18,898 nt of DNA from Deinococcus sp. (GTDB taxonomy: Bacteria > Deinococcota > Deinococci > Deinococcales > Deinococcaceae). Within the stretch, counting starts at the first letter, position 1; each line of letters begins with the position of its first letter. The translations under genes and the position numbers were made by a program. Shown here piece by piece: positions 7,810 through 14,773 of the stretch. The notes beneath the pieces were generated by a model, which was not told the DNA's origin, made no database searches, and was given only the letters and a program-made list of their open reading frames with translations. The stretch is from the NCBI GenBank assembly GCA_018260275.1, contig JAGLBK010000025.1, positions 1 through 18,898 on the forward strand, in the 5' to 3' direction.

Positions 7810-8690
7810 GCCGTGAAACGAGCCAGGACACGCCTGGGCGACTTTACTGTGCCGGGTGGGCCTGCTGGGACCGTCGCTTGCGGGTCGAGACCTTTCCACC
7901 GGCCACCGCCAGAACGCGTGTTCTCGAACGAACCGAGGACGCGGGTGGAATCGCTACTGTCGCCGCTCTCGCTGCGGCCAGCCTCGGCGCACCCACTTCC
8001 CTGATCGCGCATACCGGAGACGACGAGGCTGGGCAGCTGATCCGTCAACGGCTCCTGGACCTGGGAGGCGAATTCACTCTCGGCGCGACCCCAGACTTCG
8101 CTACTCCAATGAATACCATTATCGTTGCTCCGGACGGCGAACGGTTCATTTTCCGCGAGGCAGCCGATGAGCCGCCAGTTCCGGAACTCCTGCCCCAGCT
8201 CACCACCAGGGACGTGGTCCTGCTGGATTGCCGGGCACCGCTGCTGGCGCTGGCTGTGGCGCAGCTGGCCCGTCAGGCAGGGACCAGAGTCGTCCTTGAC
8301 CTCGACCGCGATGAAGTGGCTGGCTGGGAGATCGCCCGCCTGAGTACGCACGTGATTACCGATGAAACGCTGTGCCAACAGTTGGGCGGCCTGAAGGCCC
8401 TGCATGACCGGTTGCCCGGCGCGACAGTCGTGGCCGCCACCCTGGGCGGCGCAGGGGTCGAGACGCTCTCCGGACGTATCCCGGCCTGTCAGGTCACCGT
8501 GAAAGACAGTACCGGGGCGGGCGACGTCTTCCACGGCGCTTATGCTGCGGCCCTCCTTAAGCAGTTGCCCCATCCCTTTCAGTTTGCCGCCGCTGCCGCT
8601 GCTTTGCGCTGTCAGACGGCTTCCTTGCCGACCCGCTCTGAGACCCTCGCCCTCATGGAGAAACATTATGACCCAACTGACCCCCGGTAA
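7806..8690 (+). CDS. PfkB-family sugar kinase, candidate sulfofructose kinase
   Basis: A 294-residue ribokinase/PfkB family member. The start at ATG 7806 is chosen because it makes a 4-base ATGA overlap with the isomerase stop; GTG at 7800 in frame is possible. The first signature is seen at AGGIATVAALAAASLG, and the second at STGAGDVFHG with catalytic base Asp240. Overall arrangement resembles E. coli YihV (sulfofructose kinase), including the GAGDVFHGA block. The tail after ALRC is TASLPTRSE instead of the Gly-rich loop of YihV. Predicted reaction: ATP-dependent phosphorylation of the ketose at C1, giving the substrate for the aldolase encoded next. A fructokinase or tagatose-6-phosphate kinase role is the alternative. 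Its 3' end overlaps the aldolase by 23 bases. Confidence 0.88.
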   Translation: MSRETSQDTPGRLYCAGWACWDRRLRVETFPPATARTRVLERTEDAGGIATVAALAAASLGAPTSLIAHTGDDEAGQLIRQRLLDLGGEFTLGATPDFATPMNTIIVAPDGERFIFREAADEPPVPELLPQLTTRDVVLLDCRAPLLALAVAQLARQAGTRVVLDLDRDEVAGWEIARLSTHVITDETLCQQLGGLKALHDRLPGATVVAATLGGAGVETLSGRIPACQVTVKDSTGAGDVFHGAYAAALLKQLPHPFQFAAAAAALRCQTASLPTRSETLALMEKHYDPTDPR

Positions 8691-9693
8691 AGCCCGCTGC
8701 CTCAATCGCCTCTCGGATGGTCAGGGCCGCTTCGGCGTGCTCGCCGTCGACCAACGCCCACCGCTCATGCAGGTGGCAGCGAAAGCCACCGGACGTGGCC
8801 TGAATGAAGTCGATGCGGAAGTCAGCGAGCTTAAAGGCCTACTGGCCGAGACCCTTTCGGATCTGGCAACCGGCATTCTGGTCGATCCTTACCTCGGCTT
8901 TCATACGGTCATGCCACACGTGCGCCGGGAAACCGGACTGCTGATGACGCTCGAACATCACGCCTTTATAGAAGCCGAGCGCGGCCACCGCCAGAGCGGT
9001 AATATCCCCGGCTGGAATGTTCAGCGGGCTGTGGAACACGCCGCAGAAGGCATCAAGGTGCTGGCCTGGTACCGGCCCGACGCTCCCCAGGAACTCAAGG
9101 ATCATCAGTTGCAGTTCGTCCGCGAGGCTGGAGACGCCTGCAAACAGTTTGACCGACCCTATATTTTTGAGATTCTGCCGTATCAGTTGCAGGGGGAAAG
9201 CGACGCCGACTATGCCGCCGCCATTCCCGACCTGACGATGGGCGCAATCGAGGATCTCAAGGATGTCTCGTTCGGGGTCGATCTGTACAAACTGGCGCTG
9301 CCAGTCGCGCCCCAGCTGGTCAAGGAATGGGGCGGAGAGGGCAGCAGCGTGGCGCAGGCCGAATCCCTGATGCGTGAGATCACCGCGGCGCTGCCCACCC
9401 CCTGGGTGCTGCTGAGCGGCGGCATGGATACGGCGGCCTTTGTCGAGGCCATGCACGCTGCCGCCCGCGCCGGAGCCAGCGGCTATATGGCCGGGCGAGC
9501 CGTATGGGCAAGCTCCCTACAGCATTATCCCGACCTCGATAAAACTCGCGCCGCCCTGATGCAAGATGGCCGCGCCGCTATGCAGGCACTGAACGCCGCC
9601 CTCCAGACGGTGGCGCCCCGGAAGATTGAAGGAAATTACCGCGTCAGCCCAGCGGGTGAGCAGGTCAAAGGGCTGGTTCAGGGAGACTACTGA
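8668..9693 (+). CDS. Class I LacD/YihT-type aldolase, candidate sulfofructose-1-phosphate aldolase
   Basis: A 341-residue (beta/alpha)8 aldolase related to tagatose-1,6-bisphosphate aldolase LacD and to YihT. Key motifs are LAVDQR (25-30), the Schiff-base Lys208 in DLYKLALP, SGGMD near 250, and GRAVW (276-280). Arg277 occupies the place of YihT Arg253, which from memory lies at the anionic-group pocket; LacD also has an Arg here, so this does not separate phosphate from sulfonate. It is about 50 residues longer than YihT (292), much like LacD. The ATG at 8668 has GGAG 7 bases upstream and lies inside the end of the kinase gene. Predicted reaction: ketose-phosphate to DHAP plus a three-carbon aldehyde, which the divergently encoded GabD-like enzyme could oxidise. 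Confidence 0.88.
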   Translation: MTQLTPGKARCLNRLSDGQGRFGVLAVDQRPPLMQVAAKATGRGLNEVDAEVSELKGLLAETLSDLATGILVDPYLGFHTVMPHVRRETGLLMTLEHHAFIEAERGHRQSGNIPGWNVQRAVEHAAEGIKVLAWYRPDAPQELKDHQLQFVREAGDACKQFDRPYIFEILPYQLQGESDADYAAAIPDLTMGAIEDLKDVSFGVDLYKLALPVAPQLVKEWGGEGSSVAQAESLMREITAALPTPWVLLSGGMDTAAFVEAMHAAARAGASGYMAGRAVWASSLQHYPDLDKTRAALMQDGRAAMQALNAALQTVAPRKIEGNYRVSPAGEQVKGLVQGDY

Positions 9694-11822
9694 TGGCGGA
9701 CCGTCCATATACGCCAAGTACGGTGACCGGGGGCTACAAGGTCACGGTCGATCCGCGTGATCTGCGGGGCATTCAGGAAGTGGAGCGCCAGGAAAGCACC
9801 AGCAACGGCGCGATCTTCAAGACTTCGGCTGGGCCTTTAGAAATTACCCTCTATAGCGCAGAGCTGCTGCGCGTGGTTCTGGGTGACCACGAGTACCCGG
9901 AGTACGGTCTGGTGCAGCTGCCTGACCAGAGCGCAGCGGTGCAGGTTGATTCCCAGGACGCACAGACCACCTTGCAATGCGGTGAAACGCGGGTCGTCGT
10001 GCGGCATGCTCCCTTCTGTCTGGAGGTCTTCCAGGGCGGCGAACTCAAAGTGCAGAGTACCCGCGAACTCCATATGGGCGGAGGTCCACGCCTGCCCCTG
10101 CTCGTGCGCGAGGACCAGTGGAGTGGTCTGACCCTGGAACTCGCGCCTGGCGAGCCGATCTATGGTCTGGGTGAAAAATTTGGTCGCCTGAACAAGCGGG
10201 GCGAACGTGTGGTCAGCTGGAACGAGGACTGCTACGGGGTCAACAACGAGTACGCCTATAAGAATGCGCCCTTTGCCTGGAGTCCGCGCGGCTGGGGTTT
10301 GCTGGTCAACACCACAACTCGCGTGGTGCATGGAGTCGGCTACAGCGACTGGTCACACCGGGGCTACTGTCTGCTGAGTCAGGAGGAAAAGCTCGACCTG
10401 CTCATCTTGCTGGCCGACAGTCCCGCAGAGATTTTGCGTCAGTACGCCGACCTGACCGGCTACGCCCCGGAAGTGCCCCGCTGGAGTCTGGGAGTCTGGA
10501 TGTCGCGGGCCTTTTACAAAACTGCGCCCGAAGCGATGCAGATTGCCCGCCAGCTGCGCGAACACCGCATTCCGTGCGACGTGTTTACCCTGGATGGCCG
10601 GGCCTGGCTGGAAGTCGATACCCGCTGCACGCTGGATTTCGACAAGACCCGCTATCCCGATCCTGGAGCCTGGATCCGGGAACTCAAGACCATGGATTAC
10701 AAGCTCTGCGTCTGGGAATATCCGCTTATCTCGGTTCGTAACGACCATTTTCAGGAACTGGCCGACAAGGGTTACTTCCTGAAAGACCGTAACGGCGATC
10801 CGTATATCTATTACTGGGACCCCGCTCCCTTCGGCAAACTGCTTACGCCGTTGCCGGAAAGCGGGCTGATCGACTTTACCAATCCGGAAGCCTACGCCTG
10901 GTATCAGGAGAATCACCAGAAACTCTTTGATCTGGGCGTCGATGTGATGAAGACTGATTTTGCCGAGCAGATGCCAGAAGATGCCTACGCGCTGAACGGA
11001 GACGACGGGGTCAGACACCACAATATCTACGCCCTGCTCTATAACAGGGCGGTCTACGAAGTGACAAAAGACCGGGGGCCTGGCGGTGGCCTCGTCTGGG
11101 GCCGCGCAGGCTGGACGGGTAGCCAGAAATACGCCCTGGGCTGGGGCGGCGACCCTCAGACCGACTGGGGTGGTCTGGCCGCCAGTATCCGGGGGGGCCT
11201 GAGCTGGGGACTGACTGGCGTGCCCTATCACAGTCATGATATCGGCGGCTTTTATGGGCCGCAGCCGGAGCCGGAACTGTACATCCGCTGGAGTCAGGTG
11301 GGAATGCTCGACAGTCACTCGCGTTTTCACGGAACCACACCACGCGAACCCTGGTATTTCGGGGAAGAGGCCGAGCAGATCGTGCGGCGCTGGATCGAGC
11401 GGCGTTATCAGTTACTACCCTACATCGAGCGCTGCTGCGCTGAGGCGGTCAAGGAGGCGCGGCCCGTTGCGCGGGCCATGGTCTACGCCTGCCCGGATGA
11501 GCCGGAGAGCTGGGGCTTTGAAGAGCAGTACTTTTTCGGTCCTGACCTGCTGGTCGCGCCAGTCTTGCAGCCCGGGGGGCAGGTGCGTGTCTATCTGCCG
11601 CGTGGACGCTGGCAACTCATTTTTACCGGTGAGTGGTATGAAGGCGGCCAGACCTACGATCTTCAGGCTCCCCTGGACTGGATTCCTGTCTTCGGGTGGC
11701 AAGGAGCACGGATTCCACTCGGCCCGGTCGGCCAGCACGTCGGTGAGATCCCAGCAGGACAGGTCCTGGAAGAGCTGGTCGTGGCTGACGCTCAGGAACC
11801 CCGGCCCCACGGTCTCCTGTAA
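9693..11822 (+). CDS. GH31 alpha-glycosidase, candidate sulfoquinovosidase
   Basis: A 709-residue cytoplasmic retaining alpha-glycosidase without a signal peptide. It has an N-terminal beta-sandwich (about 1-260), the catalytic barrel (about 265-610) and C-terminal beta domains. The nucleophile is Asp422 (MKTDFAEQ) and the acid/base Asp487 (GWGGDPQTDW); their 65-residue spacing is like YicI and YihQ. SHDIGGF is also present. Around the barrel it resembles YicI-type alpha-xylosidases more than E. coli YihQ. The YihQ sulfonate residues (Arg301, Trp304 in R-V-M-W) are not at the equivalent place, but a nearby loop reads DGRAWLEVDTR with Arg303, Trp305 and Arg311. Gene position (ATG overlapping the aldolase stop by one base, GGGAG upstream) says it releases the sugar used by the operon. 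Exact glycoside unproven. Confidence 0.9.
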   Translation: MADRPYTPSTVTGGYKVTVDPRDLRGIQEVERQESTSNGAIFKTSAGPLEITLYSAELLRVVLGDHEYPEYGLVQLPDQSAAVQVDSQDAQTTLQCGETRVVVRHAPFCLEVFQGGELKVQSTRELHMGGGPRLPLLVREDQWSGLTLELAPGEPIYGLGEKFGRLNKRGERVVSWNEDCYGVNNEYAYKNAPFAWSPRGWGLLVNTTTRVVHGVGYSDWSHRGYCLLSQEEKLDLLILLADSPAEILRQYADLTGYAPEVPRWSLGVWMSRAFYKTAPEAMQIARQLREHRIPCDVFTLDGRAWLEVDTRCTLDFDKTRYPDPGAWIRELKTMDYKLCVWEYPLISVRNDHFQELADKGYFLKDRNGDPYIYYWDPAPFGKLLTPLPESGLIDFTNPEAYAWYQENHQKLFDLGVDVMKTDFAEQMPEDAYALNGDDGVRHHNIYALLYNRAVYEVTKDRGPGGGLVWGRAGWTGSQKYALGWGGDPQTDWGGLAASIRGGLSWGLTGVPYHSHDIGGFYGPQPEPELYIRWSQVGMLDSHSRFHGTTPREPWYFGEEAEQIVRRWIERRYQLLPYIERCCAEAVKEARPVARAMVYACPDEPESWGFEEQYFFGPDLLVAPVLQPGGQVRVYLPRGRWQLIFTGEWYEGGQTYDLQAPLDWIPVFGWQGARIPLGPVGQHVGEIPAGQVLEELVVADAQEPRPHGLL

Positions 11823-11831
11823 AGACTCGTC

Positions 11832-11878
11832 TTAAGTGGCTATCCGGTCACCTGCTTCCATACCCGCCAGCTACTTAA
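11832..11878. repeat. Interrupted inverted repeat before the AEC gene
   Basis: TTAAGTGGCT (11832-11841) and AGCTACTTAA (11869-11878) are inverted copies with one mismatch and a 27-base gap, filling most of the spacer between the GH31 and transporter genes. A second small palindrome, AAGAC-TC-GTCTT (11822-11833), overlaps its left arm. There is no T tract, so this is not an obvious terminator. It may be an operator or an RNA processing stem. Confidence 0.4.
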
Positions 11879-11896
11879 ACCCCCGAGGACGCTTGC

Positions 11897-12811
11897 ATGG
11901 ACACTCTACTCTTTACCCTCAATGCTGTCCTGCCAGCTTTTCTGATCATTGGGATTGGCATACTTGCTGGGCGAACGACCCCAAACCTCGACCCAATTCC
12001 CCTGGCCCGCCTCGGAACTTATTTCACCACACCTGCGCTGATCGCCAGCACCGTATCCAAGGCCGAGATTTCAGCTGAGCTGGCGGGGCACATTGCCTTG
12101 GCGTATGTGTTGTTTCTGCTGTTGCTCAGCGGGGTGACCGTTCTCCTGACCAGAGGACACTCGGTTAAACGTCGTTCGACGGCTCTGGTGACGACACTCT
12201 TTTCCAATACTGGCAATATGGGGCTTTCGCTGTCTCTCTTTGCCTATGGACACGCAGGTTTAGAACGTTCGGTCATCATTTTTGTGCTGAGTATGCTCTT
12301 TCTCTTCACGCTGGGGCCTGCTCTGATGGCAGGAGAAAACAGCCGATTTGGTCGCCGCCTGCTCGAAACCTGGAAGCTTCCGCCAGTCTGGGCAGCAGTG
12401 GGCGGCATCCTTATCAATATTGGGCATGTCCAGCTGCCGCTGATCGTGTCGCGTGTGCTCGAACTGTTGGGAGGCGCGGCTGTTCCGCTGATGCTTCTCC
12501 TGCTCGGTATTCAGATCAATCGGTCCTGGAGCTGGGATCTGAAAAGCATCAACTGGTTGGCTGTCGGCCTGAAAACCATTGCTGCACCCCTAGTCGCCGT
12601 GGCAGTCGGAATGCTGCTCCGGTTGCGCGGTCTTGAGCTGAGTGTCCTGGTCCTGACCGCTTCTTTGCCAACAGCAGTGAATGTATTCGGTGTGGTGGTC
12701 GAGATGAACGGTGACTATGAAGATGCCGGGCGCACGATCTTCATGTCAACCATTCTGAGCCTTGTTTCGATTGGCCTCTGTATTCTTCTCTCACATACTT
12801 TTCTTAAGTAG
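11897..12811 (+). CDS. AEC-family (auxin efflux carrier/malonate permease-like) transporter
   Basis: A 304-residue membrane protein with about ten predicted helices, including an inverted-repeat pattern of hydrophobic blocks and family motifs NTGNMGLSLSLFA (about 95-107) and LPTAVNVFGVVVE (about 256-268). AEC carriers move small carboxylates or related anions. The gene is 74 bases downstream of the glycosidase on the same strand, with a modest GAGG (11885-11888) before its ATG, and is followed by the operon-ending terminator. In context it could export the acid end product, such as sulfolactate, because the operon has no obvious route to use that acid. This is inference: known sulfoglycolysis exporters belong to other families (for example MFS or TauE-like). 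Confidence 0.85.
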   Translation: MDTLLFTLNAVLPAFLIIGIGILAGRTTPNLDPIPLARLGTYFTTPALIASTVSKAEISAELAGHIALAYVLFLLLLSGVTVLLTRGHSVKRRSTALVTTLFSNTGNMGLSLSLFAYGHAGLERSVIIFVLSMLFLFTLGPALMAGENSRFGRRLLETWKLPPVWAAVGGILINIGHVQLPLIVSRVLELLGGAAVPLMLLLLGIQINRSWSWDLKSINWLAVGLKTIAAPLVAVAVGMLLRLRGLELSVLVLTASLPTAVNVFGVVVEMNGDYEDAGRTIFMSTILSLVSIGLCILLSHTFLK

Positions 12812-12899
12812 ATCTATCTCGAAATGCTCAACATCGCGACGAACCGTTTCCGGGCCGGGTCTGCCGTTTTCAGGCCAGCAGCCCAAACGAGCTACTCTC

Positions 12900-12940
12900 C
12901 CTACCGACCAGGAAGCGTGGCCTGGTCGGTAGGAGTTTTT
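12900..12940 (+). terminator. Strong intrinsic terminator of the plus-strand operon
   Basis: A perfect 13-bp stem (CCTACCGACCAGG at 12900-12912 with its complement at 12921-12933) closes an 8-base loop and is followed by TTTTT at 12936-12940. It is 88 bases past the AEC stop. The minus-strand side has no T tract, so it does not obviously serve the convergent dehydrogenase gene. Confidence 0.93.
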
Positions 12941-13034
12941 CTAGTTCGTCGTTGTTCCTACCAGCGTTGGCCTGATTTGCTCCATATAGCTGATGCGGGA
13001 ACACGTTAGCCAGGAGGCATGGGTTACATCCAGA

Positions 13035-14495
13035 CTACAAAGGATAGGGGTGTGGCCCGCGTTGAACGCTGATCCAGCGCAGCTCGGTAAATTCGTTCAG
13101 CCCGTAGGTACCACCGAACCGACCATAGCCGCTGGATTTGACCCCACCGAAGGGTACCTGCGGCTCATCGTTGACGGTCGCCCCGTTGATATGTACCATG
13201 CCCGTTTCCAGGCGCGCAGCCACGGCCCAGGCTAGTGCTTCGTCGCCACTGAAGACGGCTGACGAAAGGCCGTATTCGGTGTCGTTGGCCACACGCACCG
13301 CTTCATCGACCGTGGCGACCTCGATCACGGGAACCAGCGGCCCGAAGGCCTCCTCATGGTAGATCCGCATCTCCGGCGTGACTCCGGTCAGGACTGTTGG
13401 CTGAAAGGCCGGGCCAGTCATCCCACCGCCGACCAGCACTCTGGCTCCCTTATTTACGGCGTCCTCCATGAGGTCGTGCAGCCGTTGCACGGCTCGCTGG
13501 TCGATCAGACAGCCAATCTGGGTCTGGGGATTCGTGGGATCTCCGATCGTCAGCCCGGCTACTCTTTTAGCCAGCCCCTGCTCGAATGCTTCCCGGACCT
13601 CCTGATGAATGATCAGGCGCTGGGTCGTCATGCAGATCTGCCCCTGATTCATGAAGGCCCCGAAACATGCCGCTGCCACCGCCGCCCCGATATCGGCGTC
13701 AGGCAGCACGATAAATGGAGCTTTGCCGCCCAGCTCCAGCACGGCAGGTTTGAGATGCCGCGCCGCCATTTCAGCGATGCTGCGCCCGACCGGGGTGCTG
13801 CCGGTGAAGTTGATGCGCCGCACTGCCGGGTGGGCAATTAGCGTCTCCACCACGGCGGGCGCGTCCTGGCGGGTATGCGAGAGATAATTGACGACGCCCG
13901 CCGGGAATCCGGCCTCCTGCAACAGTTTCACGATGAGGGCATGGACGCCGGGCGAATCTTCACTGCCTTTAAAAATGACCGTATTACCATACGCCAGCGG
14001 CGCGGCGATAGCACGCAGGCCCAGAATCAGCGGCGCATTCCAGGGGGCCATGCCGAGCACGACCCCGGCAGGCTGACGTACGGCGTAAGAAGTCTGCCCC
14101 GGGGCATCGCTGGGGATGATCTGGCCGACGAGTGCCCCCGTCTGGCCCGCCAGTTCGCGCAGCAGGCCAACGCAGAAGTGATGATTGAAGGCGGCCCAGC
14201 CGACCGGACTGCCCAGGTCTGCCACGATAGTGCTGATGACGCGCTCCTGGTCTTTTTCCAGCAGCTCGGCGGCCCTTAAAAAGAGGTCACGCCGCGCTCC
14301 TGGAGCCAGCGCGGCCCAGGCTGGGAAAGCAGCTTGAGCCGCGTCGGCAGCGCGCGCGGCGTCTGCGGGAGTGGCCGCCGCCACAGAGGCGATCACCTGT
14401 CCGGTATAAGGATTGACTTTCTCGAAGGTCTGTCCGTTTTCGGCTGGCAGCCACTCGCCGCCGATAAAGAGTTGATGTTCCTGAATTTCAGTCAT
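13035..14495 (-). CDS. NAD(P)-dependent aldehyde dehydrogenase, salicylaldehyde/vanillin dehydrogenase-like
   Basis: A 486-residue aldehyde dehydrogenase. Motifs are PWNAP with Asn153, general base Glu254 (LELGGKAPF) and catalytic Cys288 (NQGQICMTTQR). The QGQIC-M-T context and PWNAP are typical of salicylaldehyde, benzaldehyde and vanillin dehydrogenases, unlike the PWNFP/GQTCVCANR set of the first dehydrogenase in this window. The start at 14495 is preferred over one eight codons upstream because GGAG stands about 8 bases before it on the minus strand. It is a single-gene unit, convergent to the AEC gene across a terminator. It may detoxify aromatic aldehydes and need not belong to the sugar pathway. 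No clear terminator follows on its strand. Confidence 0.9.
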   Translation of the reverse strand: MTEIQEHQLFIGGEWLPAENGQTFEKVNPYTGQVIASVAAATPADAARAADAAQAAFPAWAALAPGARRDLFLRAAELLEKDQERVISTIVADLGSPVGWAAFNHHFCVGLLRELAGQTGALVGQIIPSDAPGQTSYAVRQPAGVVLGMAPWNAPLILGLRAIAAPLAYGNTVIFKGSEDSPGVHALIVKLLQEAGFPAGVVNYLSHTRQDAPAVVETLIAHPAVRRINFTGSTPVGRSIAEMAARHLKPAVLELGGKAPFIVLPDADIGAAVAAACFGAFMNQGQICMTTQRLIIHQEVREAFEQGLAKRVAGLTIGDPTNPQTQIGCLIDQRAVQRLHDLMEDAVNKGARVLVGGGMTGPAFQPTVLTGVTPEMRIYHEEAFGPLVPVIEVATVDEAVRVANDTEYGLSSAVFSGDEALAWAVAARLETGMVHINGATVNDEPQVPFGGVKSSGYGRFGGTYGLNEFTELRWISVQRGPHPYPL

Positions 14496-14591
14496 ACATG
14501 CTCCATCAATGAGGTCCAAGCGAACAACGGGGCTTGAAGTGCGTGCTGCGGTTCAGCTTACCTGGGGGCCAGAAGCAGACCGCCGGTGCAC

Positions 14592-14619
14592 TTTTTAGGA
14601 ATTGAATGGAGTCAGTCTA
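14592..14619 (-). promoter_or_regulatory. Weak candidate promoter for the second aldehyde dehydrogenase
   Basis: On the minus strand TAGACT (14619-14614) and TAAAAA (14597-14592) are 16 bases apart, each matching four of six consensus positions. It lies about 97 bases before the start codon, in the 278-base gap shared with the divergent VWA gene. The rest of that gap shows no strong hairpin or open frame. Confidence 0.25.
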
Positions 14620-14773
14620 CATCCTGCCGGAAGTGTCTGCTCAGGTGTAGCTGCTCAGATAGGTCTGCCCAGATGGGTATGTAAGGTGCAGGGGCAACTG
14701 ACATCCTGAGATACCGTAAGTTGTCCCTGGCTTCGGCTGTAGTATCAATCCACCAGAGCACGAGGTCCTTACC

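Noticed and set aside
10353..11330. 325-codon minus-strand frame opposite the GH31 gene
   Set aside because: Antisense to the catalytic barrel with its intact active-site motifs; no independent support.
9693..11822. Reading the operon as an alpha-xyloside/xylose pathway because the GH31 looks YicI-like
   Set aside because: No XylA- or XylB-type enzyme is present, and a PfkB kinase with LacD/YihT-type aldolase does not fit xylose use; kept only as a caveat on the glycosidase.
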